A DNA stretch of 64,000 nucleotides from Thiohalocapsa marina (lineage in GTDB: Bacteria > Pseudomonadota > Gammaproteobacteria > Chromatiales > Chromatiaceae): the NCBI RefSeq assembly GCF_008632335.1, contig NZ_VWXX01000004.1:124001-188000 (forward strand). The letters run 5' to 3'. The notes beneath the pieces were generated by a model that did no database searches, was not told the origin of the DNA, and saw only the letters and a list, made by a program, of their open reading frames with translations. Below are positions 1 to 9,852 of this stretch, in pieces. The number at the start of each line of letters is the position of its first letter. Position 1 is the stretch's first letter. The position numbers were made by a program, and so were the translations under genes.

Positions 1-2121
1 CTGCCGGCCAACCAGGCCGTGGCGCTGAATCCGGAACTCGAATACGCGCTGGTCCAGACGGGACTTCAAACCGGCTTGCAGGCCGACGGCGACGGCCCCG
101 AAGGTCAGGGCCGCGAGCGCCTGCTGGTGGCGGAAGGGCTGCTGAAGGACACCATGGACCGCTGGGGCATCGAGCACTATCGGGTTATCGCCTACGGCCG
201 CGGCGATGCCTTCGAGGGCCTCAAGCTGCGCCACCCATTTTACGACCGAGAGGTGCCGGTGATCCTCGGCGAGCACGTCACCCTCGAGGCTGGCACCGGC
301 GCCGTGCATACCGCTCCGGGCCATGGCCTTGAGGACTATGTGGTGGGCAGCCGTTACCAGCTGCCGGTGGACAACCCGGTGGGCGGCGACGGCCGTTTCG
401 TCGCCGGCACCCCGCTGTTTGCCGGCGAGAACGTGTTCGACGCCAACAACCAGGTGGTGGAGCTCCTGAAGGCCCGCGGCGCCCTGCTGCTGGCCACACG
501 CTTCCGTCACAGCTATCCGCACTGCTGGCGGCACAAGACGCCGATCATCTTCCGCGCCACGCCGCAGTGGTTCATCAGCATGGAGCAGAGCGGTCTGCGC
601 ACGGCGGCCCTGCGCGCCATCGGCGAGGTGCGCTGGATGCCGGACTGGGGCGAGTCGCGCATCGACGGCATGGTGCGCAACCGGCCGGACTGGTGCATCT
701 CGCGCCAGCGCACCTGGGGCGTGCCCATTCCGCTGCTGGTGGACAAGGACACCGGCGCGCTGCATCCGCGCACACCCGAGCTGGTGGAGGCGGTGGCCCG
801 GCGCATCGAGCACAAGGGCATCGAGGCCTGGTTTGAACTGACGCCGGAGGAATTGCTGGGCGACGCCGAGGGGGCGCGCTACCAGAAGGTGGGCGACACC
901 CTGGATGTGTGGTTCGACTCCGGCGTGACCCACTTCAGCGTGCTGCAGCAGCGCGACGGCCTGCACGCCCCGGCGGATCTGTACCTCGAGGGCTCGGACC
1001 AGCATCGCGGCTGGTTCCAGTCGTCGCTGCTGACCTCCGTGGCCATGACCGGCCACGCGCCCTACCGGCAGGTGCTGACCCACGGCTTCACCGTCGACCA
1101 GCAGGGCCGCAAGATGTCCAAGTCCCTGGGCAACGTGATCAGCCCGCAAGCGGTGATGAAGACCCTGGGGGCCGACATCATCCGGCTGTGGGTGGCGGCA
1201 ACGGATTACCGCGCCGAGATGGCTGTGTCCGACGAGATCCTGAAGCGCACCGCCGACGCCTACCGTCGCATCCGCAACACCGCCCGCTTCCTGCTGGCCA
1301 ATCTGGCCGGGTTCGATCCGGCGCAGCACCTCGTGGCGCCGGCGGACATGCTCGCGCTGGACCGCTGGGCGGTGGACCGCGCCCTGGGCGTGCAGCAGGA
1401 GATCGCCGCCGCCTACCGCGACTACCAGTTCCACCTGATCTACCACCGCCTGCACAACTTCTGCGTGGTGGACATGGGCGGCTTCTACCTGGACGTGATC
1501 AAGGACCGTCAATACACGACCCAGACGGACAGCCGGGCACGCCGCTCCTGCCAGACCGCGATGTACCACATCGTCGAGGCCATGAGCCGCTGGCTGGCCC
1601 CCATACTCAGCTTCACCGCCGACGAGATCTGGCAACACATCCCCGGCGAGCGCCCGCAGACGGTGTTCACCGCCACCTGGTATCCGGGGCTGTTCGCGCT
1701 GGAGGACGGCGACGGCCTGGACCGGACGCTCTGGGCGCAGGTGCTGGCGGTGCGCACCGCCGTCGGCAAGCAACTGGAGACGGCCCGCACCCAGGGCCTG
1801 ATCGGCGCCGCGCTGGACGCCGAGGTGGACCTCTACTGCGCGCCGCCGCTCAAGGCCGCCCTCGACCGCCTGGGCGAGGAGCTTCGCTTCGTGCTCATCA
1901 CCTCCGCCGCCCGGGTGCATGCGACGACGGAAGCGCCCGCCGATGCCCGCGACACCGAACTGGAAGGCCTGGCGGCGCGGGTCACCGCCAGCCCCCATGG
2001 CAAGTGCGTGCGCTGCTGGCATCACCGCGCCGACGTCGGCACGCATTCCGAGCACCCCGAGCTATGCGGCCGCTGCGTCGAGAACGTCGCCGGTGCCGGC
2101 GAGGAACGCCGCTTTGCGTAG
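1..2121 (+). CDS. ileS: isoleucyl-tRNA synthetase, 5' part missing
   Basis: This enzyme charges tRNA-Ile with isoleucine in the cytoplasm. The frame is open from base 1, so the gene starts upstream. About 706 codons are present, against roughly 930-940 for the family, and the HIGH motif lies outside the window. The class I KMSKS loop is visible as [10 protein letters not shown] near 1108-1140. It is preceded by the editing-domain and catalytic-core segments [12 protein letters not shown] and DVWFDSG. The anticodon-binding helical domain follows. The C-terminus holds the zinc-finger cysteines of the bacterial IleS tail (CVRCWHH and CGRC, about 2005-2085). lspA follows, as is common in gammaproteobacteria. 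The identification is firm. Confidence 0.97.
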   Translation: MPANQAVALNPELEYALVQTGLQTGLQADGDGPEGQGRERLLVAEGLLKDTMDRWGIEHYRVIAYGRGDAFEGLKLRHPFYDREVPVILGEHVTLEAGTGAVHTAPGHGLEDYVVGSRYQLPVDNPVGGDGRFVAGTPLFAGENVFDANNQVVELLKARGALLLATRFRHSYPHCWRHKTPIIFRATPQWFISMEQSGLRTAALRAIGEVRWMPDWGESRIDGMVRNRPDWCISRQRTWGVPIPLLVDKDTGALHPRTPELVEAVARRIEHKGIEAWFELTPEELLGDAEGARYQKVGDTLDVWFDSGVTHFSVLQQRDGLHAPADLYLEGSDQHRGWFQSSLLTSVAMTGHAPYRQVLTHGFTVDQQGRKMSKSLGNVISPQAVMKTLGADIIRLWVAATDYRAEMAVSDEILKRTADAYRRIRNTARFLLANLAGFDPAQHLVAPADMLALDRWAVDRALGVQQEIAAAYRDYQFHLIYHRLHNFCVVDMGGFYLDVIKDRQYTTQTDSRARRSCQTAMYHIVEAMSRWLAPILSFTADEIWQHIPGERPQTVFTATWYPGLFALEDGDGLDRTLWAQVLAVRTAVGKQLETARTQGLIGAALDAEVDLYCAPPLKAALDRLGEELRFVLITSAARVHATTEAPADARDTELEGLAARVTASPHGKCVRCWHHRADVGTHSEHPELCGRCVENVAGAGEERRFA

Positions 2122-2149
2122 TCTCGCGGCGGCCTGGTCCAGCGCAGCC

Positions 2150-2677
2150 ATGCGGCACTGGCTATGGCTGTCGCTGGCCGTGCTGCTGCTGGACCAGGCC
2201 AGCAAGTGGCTGGCGATGAACGCCCTGTCGCCCTATCAGCCGCTGGAACTCGCGCCCCATCTGCATCTGACCCTGATGTTCAATCCGGGGGCCGCGTTCA
2301 GTCTGCTGGCCGATGCCGGCGGCTGGCAGCGCTGGCTGTTCGCCGGCTTTGCGCTGCTGGTCACGGTGTTGCTGGCGCTGTGGATCCTGCGGCTGGGGCG
2401 TGACGAGCGCCTGCTGGCCATCGGCCTGTCACTGATCATCGGCGGCGCCATCGGCAACCTGGTGGACCGGCTCGCCATCGGTCACGTGATCGACTTCGTG
2501 CAGGTCTACCTGCCCTTCATCCCGCTGGCCATGTTCAACCCCTGGCCCGCCTTCAACCTGGCGGACAGCGCCATCACCATCGGCGTCGCGCTGCTGCTGA
2601 TCGAGACCTTTCGCGCGGAGCGGAACCCGGAGCGGAATCCTGGGCAGAACCCTGGGCAGAACAAGGAGAACGCATGA
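2150..2677 (+). CDS. lspA: lipoprotein signal peptidase (signal peptidase II)
   Basis: This inner-membrane aspartyl protease removes signal peptides from prolipoproteins. The 175-residue product has four hydrophobic segments. It carries the family motifs FNPGAAFS (residues 44-51), GNLVDR (102-107), HVIDF with the catalytic Asp at about D115, and FNLADSA with the second catalytic Asp at about D139. I chose the ATG at 2150 because MRHWLWL leads straight into the first membrane helix. A TTG at 2114, inside the end of ileS, is the alternative. The C-terminal tail (RNPERNPGQNPGQN) is a short tandem repeat encoded by 12-bp units and is not part of the conserved fold. The stop overlaps the next start as ATGA, indicating translational coupling. 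Confidence 0.96.
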   Translation: MRHWLWLSLAVLLLDQASKWLAMNALSPYQPLELAPHLHLTLMFNPGAAFSLLADAGGWQRWLFAGFALLVTVLLALWILRLGRDERLLAIGLSLIIGGAIGNLVDRLAIGHVIDFVQVYLPFIPLAMFNPWPAFNLADSAITIGVALLLIETFRAERNPERNPGQNPGQNKENA

Positions 2678-3792
2678 TGCGACGACGGCTGACCGCCTGG
2701 CTGCTGGGGGTCGGGCTCGGGCTGGGGCTCGTGCTGGGCTCTGCACCGGGGCTGGCACAGGCCACGGAGGACGCGCAGGACGCGGCCGACGACACCTGGC
2801 TGGTGGCCACCCGACACGCCCCGCCCTTCGCCATCGTCGACGGCCACGGCAACTGGAGCGGCATCAGCATCGACCTGTGGCGCGAGATCGCCGAACAGCT
2901 CGGCCTGGACTATCGCTTCGTCGACATGGGCCTGACGCAGATGCTGGACGCCATCGCCGAGGACCAGGCCGATGTCGCCGCCGCCGCCCTGACCATCACC
3001 AGCGAACGCGAGCAGCGGGTCGACTTCACGCACCCGTTCCACACCTCCGGGCTCGGCATCGCCGTCCACCGGCACCCCGGCGGCGAGGTGATCACGGTGC
3101 TCAAGGGCCTGGTCTCCGCGCCCTTCCTCGGCGTGCTGGCCGGCCTGAGCGCCCTGCTCGCCGCCGTCGGCGTGCTGATCTGGCTGGCGGAGCGTCGCAG
3201 CAACGACCAGTTCCAGTCCGACCCGGTACGCGGCATCGGCTCCGGGCTGTGGTGGTCGGCGGTGACCATGACCACGGTGGGCTACGGCGACAAGGCGCCG
3301 ACGACACTGCTCGGTCGGCTCATCGGCATCATCTGGATGTTTGCCGGCATCATCGTCATCTCCAGCTTCACCGCGGCCATCGCCACCTCGCTAACCGTTG
3401 GCGCGCTGCATCACCGCATCAAGGGGCTGGACGACCTATATGCGTCCCGCGTGGCGACGGTGGGGGCGGACAGCACCAGCGCGCGCTTTCTGCAGGAGCA
3501 CTCTGTCCGCCACAGGGTGGTCGACACCTTGCCCGATGCCCTGCAACAACTGGCCGAGCGGCAGCTGGATGCGGTGGTCTACGACATCCCCATGCTGCGC
3601 TACCAGATCGCCGCACAGTTCCCGGACCAGCTGCAGGTGCTGCCGCAGGTGTTGCAGCGGCAGGATTACGGCTTCGCGCTGCCCCAGGGGAGCCTGGCCC
3701 GGGAGGCCGTCAACGAGGTGCTGCTGCGCACCATCCGCACCGAGGCGGACTGGTCACCGGTGCTCGAACAATACCTGGGCCGGATGCACTGA
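2674..3792 (+). CDS. GluR0-like ligand-gated ion channel (bacterial ionotropic glutamate receptor type)
   Basis: This is a predicted inner-membrane channel opened by a periplasmic ligand. The 372 residues follow the GluR0 order: signal peptide (1-30), binding lobe 1 (about 41-133), M1 helix (about 147-171), pore loop with the potassium-type filter TVGYGD (201-206), M2 helix (about 217-241), then binding lobe 2 (about 255-370). There is no M4 helix, as in the Synechocystis GluR0. Lobe 1 has ALTITSEREQRVDF, where R112 aligns with the arginine that holds the ligand alpha-carboxylate in glutamate receptors. Lobe 2 has GADSTS (264-269) and VVYDIP with D304 in the amine-binding position. The ligand is therefore probably an amino acid; this and potassium selectivity are inferred from motifs. 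The start overlaps lspA by ATGA, which is unusual company for lspA. Confidence 0.88.
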   Translation: MMRRRLTAWLLGVGLGLGLVLGSAPGLAQATEDAQDAADDTWLVATRHAPPFAIVDGHGNWSGISIDLWREIAEQLGLDYRFVDMGLTQMLDAIAEDQADVAAAALTITSEREQRVDFTHPFHTSGLGIAVHRHPGGEVITVLKGLVSAPFLGVLAGLSALLAAVGVLIWLAERRSNDQFQSDPVRGIGSGLWWSAVTMTTVGYGDKAPTTLLGRLIGIIWMFAGIIVISSFTAAIATSLTVGALHHRIKGLDDLYASRVATVGADSTSARFLQEHSVRHRVVDTLPDALQQLAERQLDAVVYDIPMLRYQIAAQFPDQLQVLPQVLQRQDYGFALPQGSLAREAVNEVLLRTIRTEADWSPVLEQYLGRMH

Positions 3793-3834
3793 GGCACCAC
3801 GCCCTCGCCAGCCCCCTGACCGGATGCGAGCCGC

Positions 3835-4740
3835 ATGAAGATCGCCATACTGTCCCGCAACACCGGACTCTACTCCACCCGGCGACTGGTGGAAGCCGCC
3901 CGCGCTCGCGGCCATGAGGCCCGCGTCATCGACGTCTTGCGCTGCTACATGAACGTCACCTCGCACGCCCCGTCCATTCACTACCGGGGCGAGGACCTGA
4001 CCGGCTTCGATGCCGTGATTCCGCGCATTGGCGCCTCGGTGACCTTCTACGGCACCGCCGTGCTGCGCCAGTTCGAGATGATGGGCGTCTATCCGCTGAA
4101 CGAGTCCGTGGCCATCACCCGCTCGCGCGACAAGCTGCGCTCGCTGCAACTGCTGTCGCGCAAGGGCATCGGCCTGCCCATCACCGGCTTCGCCCACGCA
4201 CCGGATGACATCGAGGACCTGATCAAGATGGTCGGCGGCGCCCCGCTGGTGATCAAGCTGCTGGAGGGCACCCAGGGCATCGGCGTGGTGCTGGCGGAGA
4301 CGCATCAGGCCGCCGAGAGCGTCATCGAGGCCTTCATGGGGCTCAAGGTCAACATCCTGGTGCAGGAGTACATCGCCGAGGCACGGGGCGCGGACATCCG
4401 CTGCTTCGTCATCGGCGACCGGGTGGTGGCGGCCATGCGGCGCCAGGCCAAGGAAGGGGAATTCCGCTCCAACCTGCACCGCGGCGGCAGCGCCAACCTG
4501 ATCCGCATCACGCCCGAGGAGCGCTCCACGGCGGTGCGCGCGGCCCGCATCGTCGGGCTCAACGTCGCCGGCGTTGACATCCTGCGCTCCAACCACGGGC
4601 CGGTAGTGATGGAGGTGAACTCCTCGCCCGGGCTGGAAGGCATCGAAGCGGCCACCGGCAAGGACATCGCCGGGCTGATGATCGCCTTCATCGAGAAAGA
4701 CGCCGGCACCGGCAAGACACGCACCCGTGGCAAGGGCTGA
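3835..4740 (+). CDS. rimK: RimK-type ATP-grasp glutamate ligase
   Basis: RimK adds glutamate residues to the C-terminus of ribosomal protein S6; some homologues make poly-alpha-glutamate. The 301-residue protein has the family N-terminus [22 protein letters not shown] and an ATP-grasp core: [13 protein letters not shown] (about 140-152), [24 protein letters not shown] and the metal-binding end [14 protein letters not shown]. The length is typical. It starts 42 bases after the channel gene and overlaps the next gene by 14 bases, so the genes are probably co-transcribed. The substrate in this organism is not shown by sequence. Confidence 0.93.
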   Translation: MKIAILSRNTGLYSTRRLVEAARARGHEARVIDVLRCYMNVTSHAPSIHYRGEDLTGFDAVIPRIGASVTFYGTAVLRQFEMMGVYPLNESVAITRSRDKLRSLQLLSRKGIGLPITGFAHAPDDIEDLIKMVGGAPLVIKLLEGTQGIGVVLAETHQAAESVIEAFMGLKVNILVQEYIAEARGADIRCFVIGDRVVAAMRRQAKEGEFRSNLHRGGSANLIRITPEERSTAVRAARIVGLNVAGVDILRSNHGPVVMEVNSSPGLEGIEAATGKDIAGLMIAFIEKDAGTGKTRTRGKG

Positions 4741-5785
4741 ACCGCGGGCGGCGCCGCTGCGCATCGGCGACCGGGAGATCCTGGCTGGCCAGCGGCTGCG
4801 GGTGGACCTGCCGTTGCCGAGCCTGTTCACCCAGACCGCGGTCTTTCTGCCGGTGCACGTGCTGCACGGTCGCCGCCCGGGGCCGCGCCTGTGCGTGACC
4901 GCGGCGATCCACGGCGACGAGATCAACGGCGTATCCGTCATTCGACGCCTGCTGGCCAGCCCGGCGCTCAGGGGCCTGCGCGGCACCCTGCTGGCGGTGC
5001 CCGTGGTCAATGTCTATGGCTTCGTGCGCCACTCTCGCTACCTGCCGGACCGGCGCGACCTGAACCGCAGTTTTCCGGGCTCCGAAAGCGGTTCCCTGGC
5101 CGGTCGCCTGGCGGCGGCGCTGATGGCCGAAGTGGTCGCCGACAGCGATCTGGGCATCGACCTGCATACCGGCGCCGCCCATCGCGAGAACCTGCCCCAG
5201 ATTCGCGCGCAACTCGACGAGCCCGGCATGCTGGCGCTGGCCCGCGCCTTCGGCGCGCCGGTGATGCTCAATGCCGACCTGCGCGACGGCTCACTGCGCG
5301 GCGAGGCCGCCGCCCAGGGGGTGCCGGTGCTGGTCTACGAGGCCGGCGAGGCGTTGCGATTCGACGAACTGAGCATCCGTGCCGGCGTGCGCGGCATCCT
5401 CAACGTGATGCGCCTGCTGGGCATGATCCGCGAGGGCTCCCGGCGCCACCGCCAGGTCCTGCACCAGCCGGTGGTGGCGCGCTCGAGCACCTGGGCCCGG
5501 GCGCACCAGAGCGGCATGCTGCGCTTTCTGAAACCCCTGGGCGCCCGTGTGCAGAAGGGCGAGAGCCTCGCCGTGGTGGCCGATCCCTTCAGCCAGCAGG
5601 AGGATCCGGTGCCGTCACCGGCCAGCGGCATCGTCATCGGCCGGGTCAACCTGCCGCTGGTCACCGAGGGCGAGGCGCTGTTTCACATCGCCCGCTTCGG
5701 CAAGACCGACATCGCCGCCGAGACGGTCGAACGCTTCCAGAGCCTGATGGAACCCGAGGACGACGTCTCCGAGCCGCTGGATTGA
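4727..5785 (+). CDS. succinylglutamate desuccinylase/aspartoacylase-family zinc hydrolase (M14-like)
   Basis: This is a predicted zinc-dependent amidohydrolase that cleaves an acyl or peptide bond next to an acidic amino acid. The 352 residues contain zinc ligands H62 and E65 ([11 protein letters not shown]), a substrate-binding stretch [11 protein letters not shown] (108-118), a third ligand H147 ([11 protein letters not shown]) and a catalytic glutamate at about E205 (VYEAGE). A C-terminal beta-rich region (about 255-330) looks like the biotinyl/barrel-sandwich add-on of this family. The GTG start at 4727 lies inside the end of rimK; the ribosome site is weak and a later start is possible. 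Pairing with rimK is common, suggesting it removes or trims what RimK adds; that is inference. It is not the arginine-catabolic AstE, as no other ast genes are nearby. Confidence 0.85.
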   Translation: MARAEPRAAPLRIGDREILAGQRLRVDLPLPSLFTQTAVFLPVHVLHGRRPGPRLCVTAAIHGDEINGVSVIRRLLASPALRGLRGTLLAVPVVNVYGFVRHSRYLPDRRDLNRSFPGSESGSLAGRLAAALMAEVVADSDLGIDLHTGAAHRENLPQIRAQLDEPGMLALARAFGAPVMLNADLRDGSLRGEAAAQGVPVLVYEAGEALRFDELSIRAGVRGILNVMRLLGMIREGSRRHRQVLHQPVVARSSTWARAHQSGMLRFLKPLGARVQKGESLAVVADPFSQQEDPVPSPASGIVIGRVNLPLVTEGEALFHIARFGKTDIAAETVERFQSLMEPEDDVSEPLD

Positions 5786-5820
5786 GGCCGGCCCGGTCAT
5801 GAGCCGCGTCACAAGCTGGC

Positions 5821-8535
5821 TCAGACTGACGACAACCGCGGGTCCGCTGCGCCATCTGTGCGGGTCAGGAACAGCTTCTGCGCTGGGTAGGCCAGCTCGA
5901 TGCCCTGGGCCTGCAGTTGCCGATACAGCGCCAGGTTGATCGCTTGTTGTCGGTCCATGTACACCGTATAGTCGGCGCCGAGCACGTAGTAGACCACCTC
6001 GAACTCGAAGCTGTAGTCGCCAAACGCAAACAGGTGGGCGCGATCGAAGCGCGTGGTCGGCTGGGCGCAGATGATCTCCTCCACCATCTTCGGGATCATC
6101 TCCAGCTGGTCGGCGCTGGTCTGGTAGGCCACGCGAACCTTGAACACCACACGACGCTCGTGCATGTGCTTGAAGTTGCGAATGGTGCTGCCCAGCAGAT
6201 TGGTGTTGGACATGACCACTCGCTCACCCGACAGGCTGCGGATGCGGGTGGTCTTGACGCCGATGTTGTCGATGACGCCCACGGTGTCGCCGGCAACGAC
6301 GAAGTCGCCCACCTTGAACGGCTTGTCCAGGATGATGGCCATGGAGTGGAACACATCGGACAGGATGTTCTGCACCGCAAAGGCCACGGCGATGCCGCCG
6401 ACGCCCAGGGCGCCGATCAGTCCGGCCACCGGGTACTGGAAATAGGCCAGGATCGACACCACCACCACCAGCCAGACGCCCACACGCAGGAAGAACTGCA
6501 ACAGACCGTAGCCGGTAACGGCGGAGGGGTCGAGCTGCTCCTTCTTGCTGCGCTGGCGCTGCACGAAGTCCACCAGCGCCGCGGTGGCCCAGAGCCCGAC
6601 CTGGATGTAGAGGGCGATCACCAGCAACGTGCCCAGCCAGAGCCGGATCTGTCCCTGCGCCAGGCCGGACACGGTCATGGCGGCGTAGAAGGCCACGATC
6701 AGCACGAACAGCGGGTGCGTGTTCCTGATCAGCGCCAGCACCAACGCCCGGGAGCTGCGCCCGCCCGGATCGCTGTACTGGGCCAGCCGGGGCAGCAGAC
6801 GGCGGCGCAATAGCAGCCGCAGTGACGAGACCGCCATCAGCACCAGCACGAAGACCAGGGCGCCGGCCACCAGATCACGGGTATGGATACCGTGGTCCTG
6901 GAACACGAACAGCTCGCGCTGCCAGAGCAGGTCCAGGTCGGCCTTCAGGCCGTCGATGCGTTGCTGCAGGGTGCGCTGGCTCACCGAGCGATCAAGCTGT
7001 TCGTGCAGCCGGCGGGCGATCGACAGGGCCTGGGTCATGGCCGCCAGCAGTTCCCGCGCATCCTGCTCCTGGGTCTTCAGGGCGGCGATCCGGTCCTGGA
7101 CGGCGCGCTCGATCCCGGCAACCTCATCGCCCCTGGCGACGCGCCGTTCCAGCGTCAGTTGCTTGGCGCGCAGGCCGTCGAGCTCGGCCTGGGCGAAGGC
7201 CACCTCCTCGGTCAGGCGCTCGATCAGGGCGCTGGTGTCGCGCAGCCAGGCCGACCAGTGCTCCGGGGTCTCGCCCTGGAACACAGCGAAGCGGCGTTCG
7301 AGCAGGGTGCGGACGGCGTTGGCCAAGGTCGCCGCCTGGTGCAGATAGTCCGCCCCCCGGCGCGCGGCGGCCAGCTCCGCCTCACGCGCCAACAGCCGGG
7401 CCTCGGCCAGCGACTCGGCCTCGCTGTCAGCGGCCTGCTCACGCTGTCTGCGGGCGCTGAACAGGGCCAGCTCGGCGGCGTCGCCGGCGGCCACCCGCGC
7501 CTCGATCTGCGCCCGCAGTTCATCCTCTCGCGCCTGCAACTCTGCCAGCAGTTCGTCGCGCACCGCGGGGCTGAAGAACACATCCGTGGCCACGTACTCG
7601 GCACCGGCCTCCAGCCGCGCCAGCTGTCCGGCCGCCAGGGCCTGCTCGCGCCGGGCCAGGGCCAGCCCGCCTTCTGCCGCCTCGCGGCGCTGCAGCGCCA
7701 CCAGCACCGTCAGGCGCGCCAGTTCCAGCGCACGCTCCAGTGACGGGCGCTCGGCGGCATCGCTGGCCGCAGCCAGCTGGTCGCGCGCCTGCCGCCGGGC
7801 CCGCACCGCATTCTCCAGATCCTGTTCTGCGGCCTCCAGCCGCCGCTCCGCCTGGGTGCGCAGACGCACGGCATCGTTACGGGCCAGCTCGGCGATGTCG
7901 CGCTTGGCCCGCAAGTGATCGAAGAAGGGCAGGCTGTAAGGCGGCTCGGCACCCAGATCGGCGGCAATGGCCGACTCCCCTCCGGCCCGCAGCGCCTCCA
8001 GTGCGGTCTCCACCTCGCGCACACGCGCGTCGATCTCCTGGATGCGCACCATCAGCATGGACTCCCGCTGCACCGCGGCGCGCAGTTCCCGCAACAGGCC
8101 GAGTCGGGGATCCACCGCCGGGGCAGTGACCGGCGCCGCTTCCGCTGCCGGCTCGCTTGTGGTCTCGGCGGCCTGCTGGTCGGCCTCGATGTCGGCGATG
8201 CGTCGGTCGATCAGGGCCAGCAGCGCAGCGAAGTCTTCGGACCCGATAGCGCTGGCGTCAAACCCGCGCAGGCCCACTGCCGCCGGGTCGAAGCCGAGTT
8301 CGAAGCCAACGTCAGAACCGGCATCCGGGCCGCCATCCGGGCCGGCATCCACGCGGCCGCCAGCGTCCTCGGCGGATGCAGGCCCCGCGGGTGCAGACGC
8401 CGCTGTCGCGCCCGCATCCGACCCGGCTTCGGTAACGGCTTCGGCACGGACCTCGGCACTCGCCATCGACAGGCCGAGCAACAACAGTGGAAGCAACAGA
8501 GATGGAAGGGTCTGGATGGATGTGCGCGTGGTCAT
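5821..8535 (-). CDS. large mechanosensitive channel of the MscS family with periplasmic coiled coil
   Basis: This inner-membrane channel should release solutes when membrane tension rises after osmotic down-shock. From the ATG at 8535 it has 904 residues. The order is a signal peptide, an Ala/Asp-rich low-complexity stretch, a long Arg/Glu/Ala-rich coiled coil (about residues 85-520), several membrane helices, and the MscS pore with beta domain. The pore helix reads GALGVGGIAVAFAVQ and is followed by NILSDVFHSMAIILDKPFKVGDFV, then the TTRIRSLSGERVVMSNTNL stretch of the family. A longer frame begins at 8658 but adds 41 residues with no signal-like character. The size and layout resemble MscK/KefA or YbiO-type channels. 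It is convergent with the aspartoacylase-like gene. Confidence 0.9.
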   Translation of the reverse strand: MTTRTSIQTLPSLLLPLLLLGLSMASAEVRAEAVTEAGSDAGATAASAPAGPASAEDAGGRVDAGPDGGPDAGSDVGFELGFDPAAVGLRGFDASAIGSEDFAALLALIDRRIADIEADQQAAETTSEPAAEAAPVTAPAVDPRLGLLRELRAAVQRESMLMVRIQEIDARVREVETALEALRAGGESAIAADLGAEPPYSLPFFDHLRAKRDIAELARNDAVRLRTQAERRLEAAEQDLENAVRARRQARDQLAAASDAAERPSLERALELARLTVLVALQRREAAEGGLALARREQALAAGQLARLEAGAEYVATDVFFSPAVRDELLAELQAREDELRAQIEARVAAGDAAELALFSARRQREQAADSEAESLAEARLLAREAELAAARRGADYLHQAATLANAVRTLLERRFAVFQGETPEHWSAWLRDTSALIERLTEEVAFAQAELDGLRAKQLTLERRVARGDEVAGIERAVQDRIAALKTQEQDARELLAAMTQALSIARRLHEQLDRSVSQRTLQQRIDGLKADLDLLWQRELFVFQDHGIHTRDLVAGALVFVLVLMAVSSLRLLLRRRLLPRLAQYSDPGGRSSRALVLALIRNTHPLFVLIVAFYAAMTVSGLAQGQIRLWLGTLLVIALYIQVGLWATAALVDFVQRQRSKKEQLDPSAVTGYGLLQFFLRVGVWLVVVVSILAYFQYPVAGLIGALGVGGIAVAFAVQNILSDVFHSMAIILDKPFKVGDFVVAGDTVGVIDNIGVKTTRIRSLSGERVVMSNTNLLGSTIRNFKHMHERRVVFKVRVAYQTSADQLEMIPKMVEEIICAQPTTRFDRAHLFAFGDYSFEFEVVYYVLGADYTVYMDRQQAINLALYRQLQAQGIELAYPAQKLFLTRTDGAADPRLSSV

Positions 8536-8787
8536 GGGCGGGCCGTACTGAAATTGAGGATTGAAAGGGGAGCGGGTGAAACGGGGATTGGAGCGAGATC
8601 GAAGCGGTATCGAGATCGGGACGTCAGCGTGCCGGAGATCGGCCCGTGATCGCGACATGGGATCCGAGTATACCGGGGCCTGTTCGCCATTGGCACCGCA
8701 CGCACGCCTTGTCGCCGACAGTCACCGGCGGATAGAATCAGTCAGAACCGCCGCCGTCACCACCACCCCAGCGTGGAGCGCACCCGC

Positions 8788-9852
8788 ATGAGCCTGCCCG
8801 CGAGTTTCTCAGCCCCGGCCCGGGGGCTCATCGTCGCCGCCGCCATCGCTGTGCTGATCATCGTGCTGCAGCATGCCGCGTCGCTGCTGACGCCGGTGCT
8901 GCTGGCAGTGTTCATCGCCGTCATCGCTACCCCTCCGTTGCGCTGGATGCGCCGTCGCGGCCTGCCCAAGTGGCTGGCGCTGGCGCTGGTGGTGTTCGTC
9001 CTGGTGGAGATCGGCAGCCTGCTCGCGGTGCTGTCCACCGGCGCCCTGGAGGGTTTCCGCGACAGCATGCCGACCTACCAGGAGCGGTTCTTGGCCCTGA
9101 GCGAGAATCTGGGTTCCTGGCTGGAGGGACTGGGCGTGGAGGGCTCGCGCGCGGCGATCCCGGACCTGCTCGACCCGGATCGGGTCAACGGCCTGGTGCG
9201 CCTGATGCTGACCAACGCCGGCAGCCTGGTGGGCAACGGCTTGCTGGTGCTGCTGGCGACCGTCTTCATCCTGCTTGAGGCGCCGTCACTGCCGGCCAAG
9301 CTGCGGGCCGCGTTCAACCTGCCGGAACAGGGTCAGCAGCGGCTGATCAAGCTGGTCGGGCTGGTCAACCGCTACATGCTGATCAAGGCCCTGACCAGCC
9401 TGGGTACCGCGCTGCTGATCGGCATCTGGCTGTGGCTGCTGGACCTGGACTTCATCGTTATCTGGGTGCTGCTGGCGTTCCTGCTGAACTTCGTGCCGGT
9501 GATCGGCAGCTGGATCATGGGCATACCGGCGATCCTGCTGGCACTGGTGCAGGCGGACCTGCAGACCGCCATGCTCACGGCCCTGGGTTACATGATTGTC
9601 AACGTGGGCATCGGCAACATCATCGAGCCCCGTGTCATGGGCCACGGGCTGGGCATTTCCTCCCTGGTGGTGTTCCTGTCGCTGATGTTCTGGGGCTGGC
9701 TGTTCGGCACCGTCGGCGTGTTTCTGTCCGTGCCGCTGACCATGGCGGTCATCATCGCCCTGGACGCCAGCCCGCAAACCCGGCCCATTGCCATCCTGCT
9801 CGGCCCCGAGATCAAGGCGGAGAGCATGTCGGAGACCAGGGCCGAACCCTAG
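8788..9852 (+). CDS. AI-2E/PerM family membrane permease
   Basis: This polytopic inner-membrane protein of 354 residues belongs to the AI-2 exporter superfamily, whose members include TqsA, PerM and some sodium/proton antiporters. Hydrophobic helices flank an amphipathic central region. The family signature near the C-terminal half is present: LLAFLLNFVPVIGSWIMGIPAILLAL, then GNIIEPRVMGHGLGISSLVVFLSLMFWGWLFGTVGVFLSVPLT. I chose the ATG at 8788 over the in-frame GTG at 8773 because a GGAG lies nine bases upstream. It diverges from the MscS gene across about 250 bases that should hold both promoters. The substrate cannot be read from sequence. Confidence 0.88.
   Translation: MSLPASFSAPARGLIVAAAIAVLIIVLQHAASLLTPVLLAVFIAVIATPPLRWMRRRGLPKWLALALVVFVLVEIGSLLAVLSTGALEGFRDSMPTYQERFLALSENLGSWLEGLGVEGSRAAIPDLLDPDRVNGLVRLMLTNAGSLVGNGLLVLLATVFILLEAPSLPAKLRAAFNLPEQGQQRLIKLVGLVNRYMLIKALTSLGTALLIGIWLWLLDLDFIVIWVLLAFLLNFVPVIGSWIMGIPAILLALVQADLQTAMLTALGYMIVNVGIGNIIEPRVMGHGLGISSLVVFLSLMFWGWLFGTVGVFLSVPLTMAVIIALDASPQTRPIAILLGPEIKAESMSETRAEP

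Noticed and set aside
2630-2670. Short tandem repeat at the lspA 3' end considered as a regulatory or mobile repeat
   Set aside because: It lies within the coding frame and only gives a low-complexity tail (RNPERNPGQNPGQN).
4727-5785. Assigning the zinc hydrolase as AstE of arginine catabolism
   Set aside because: The other ast genes are absent here; linkage to rimK and the general aspartoacylase motifs argue for the broader family only.
8685-8715. TTGGCAC word resembling a sigma-54 promoter before the AI-2E permease gene
   Set aside because: The required TTGC/TGC element is not at the correct spacing.
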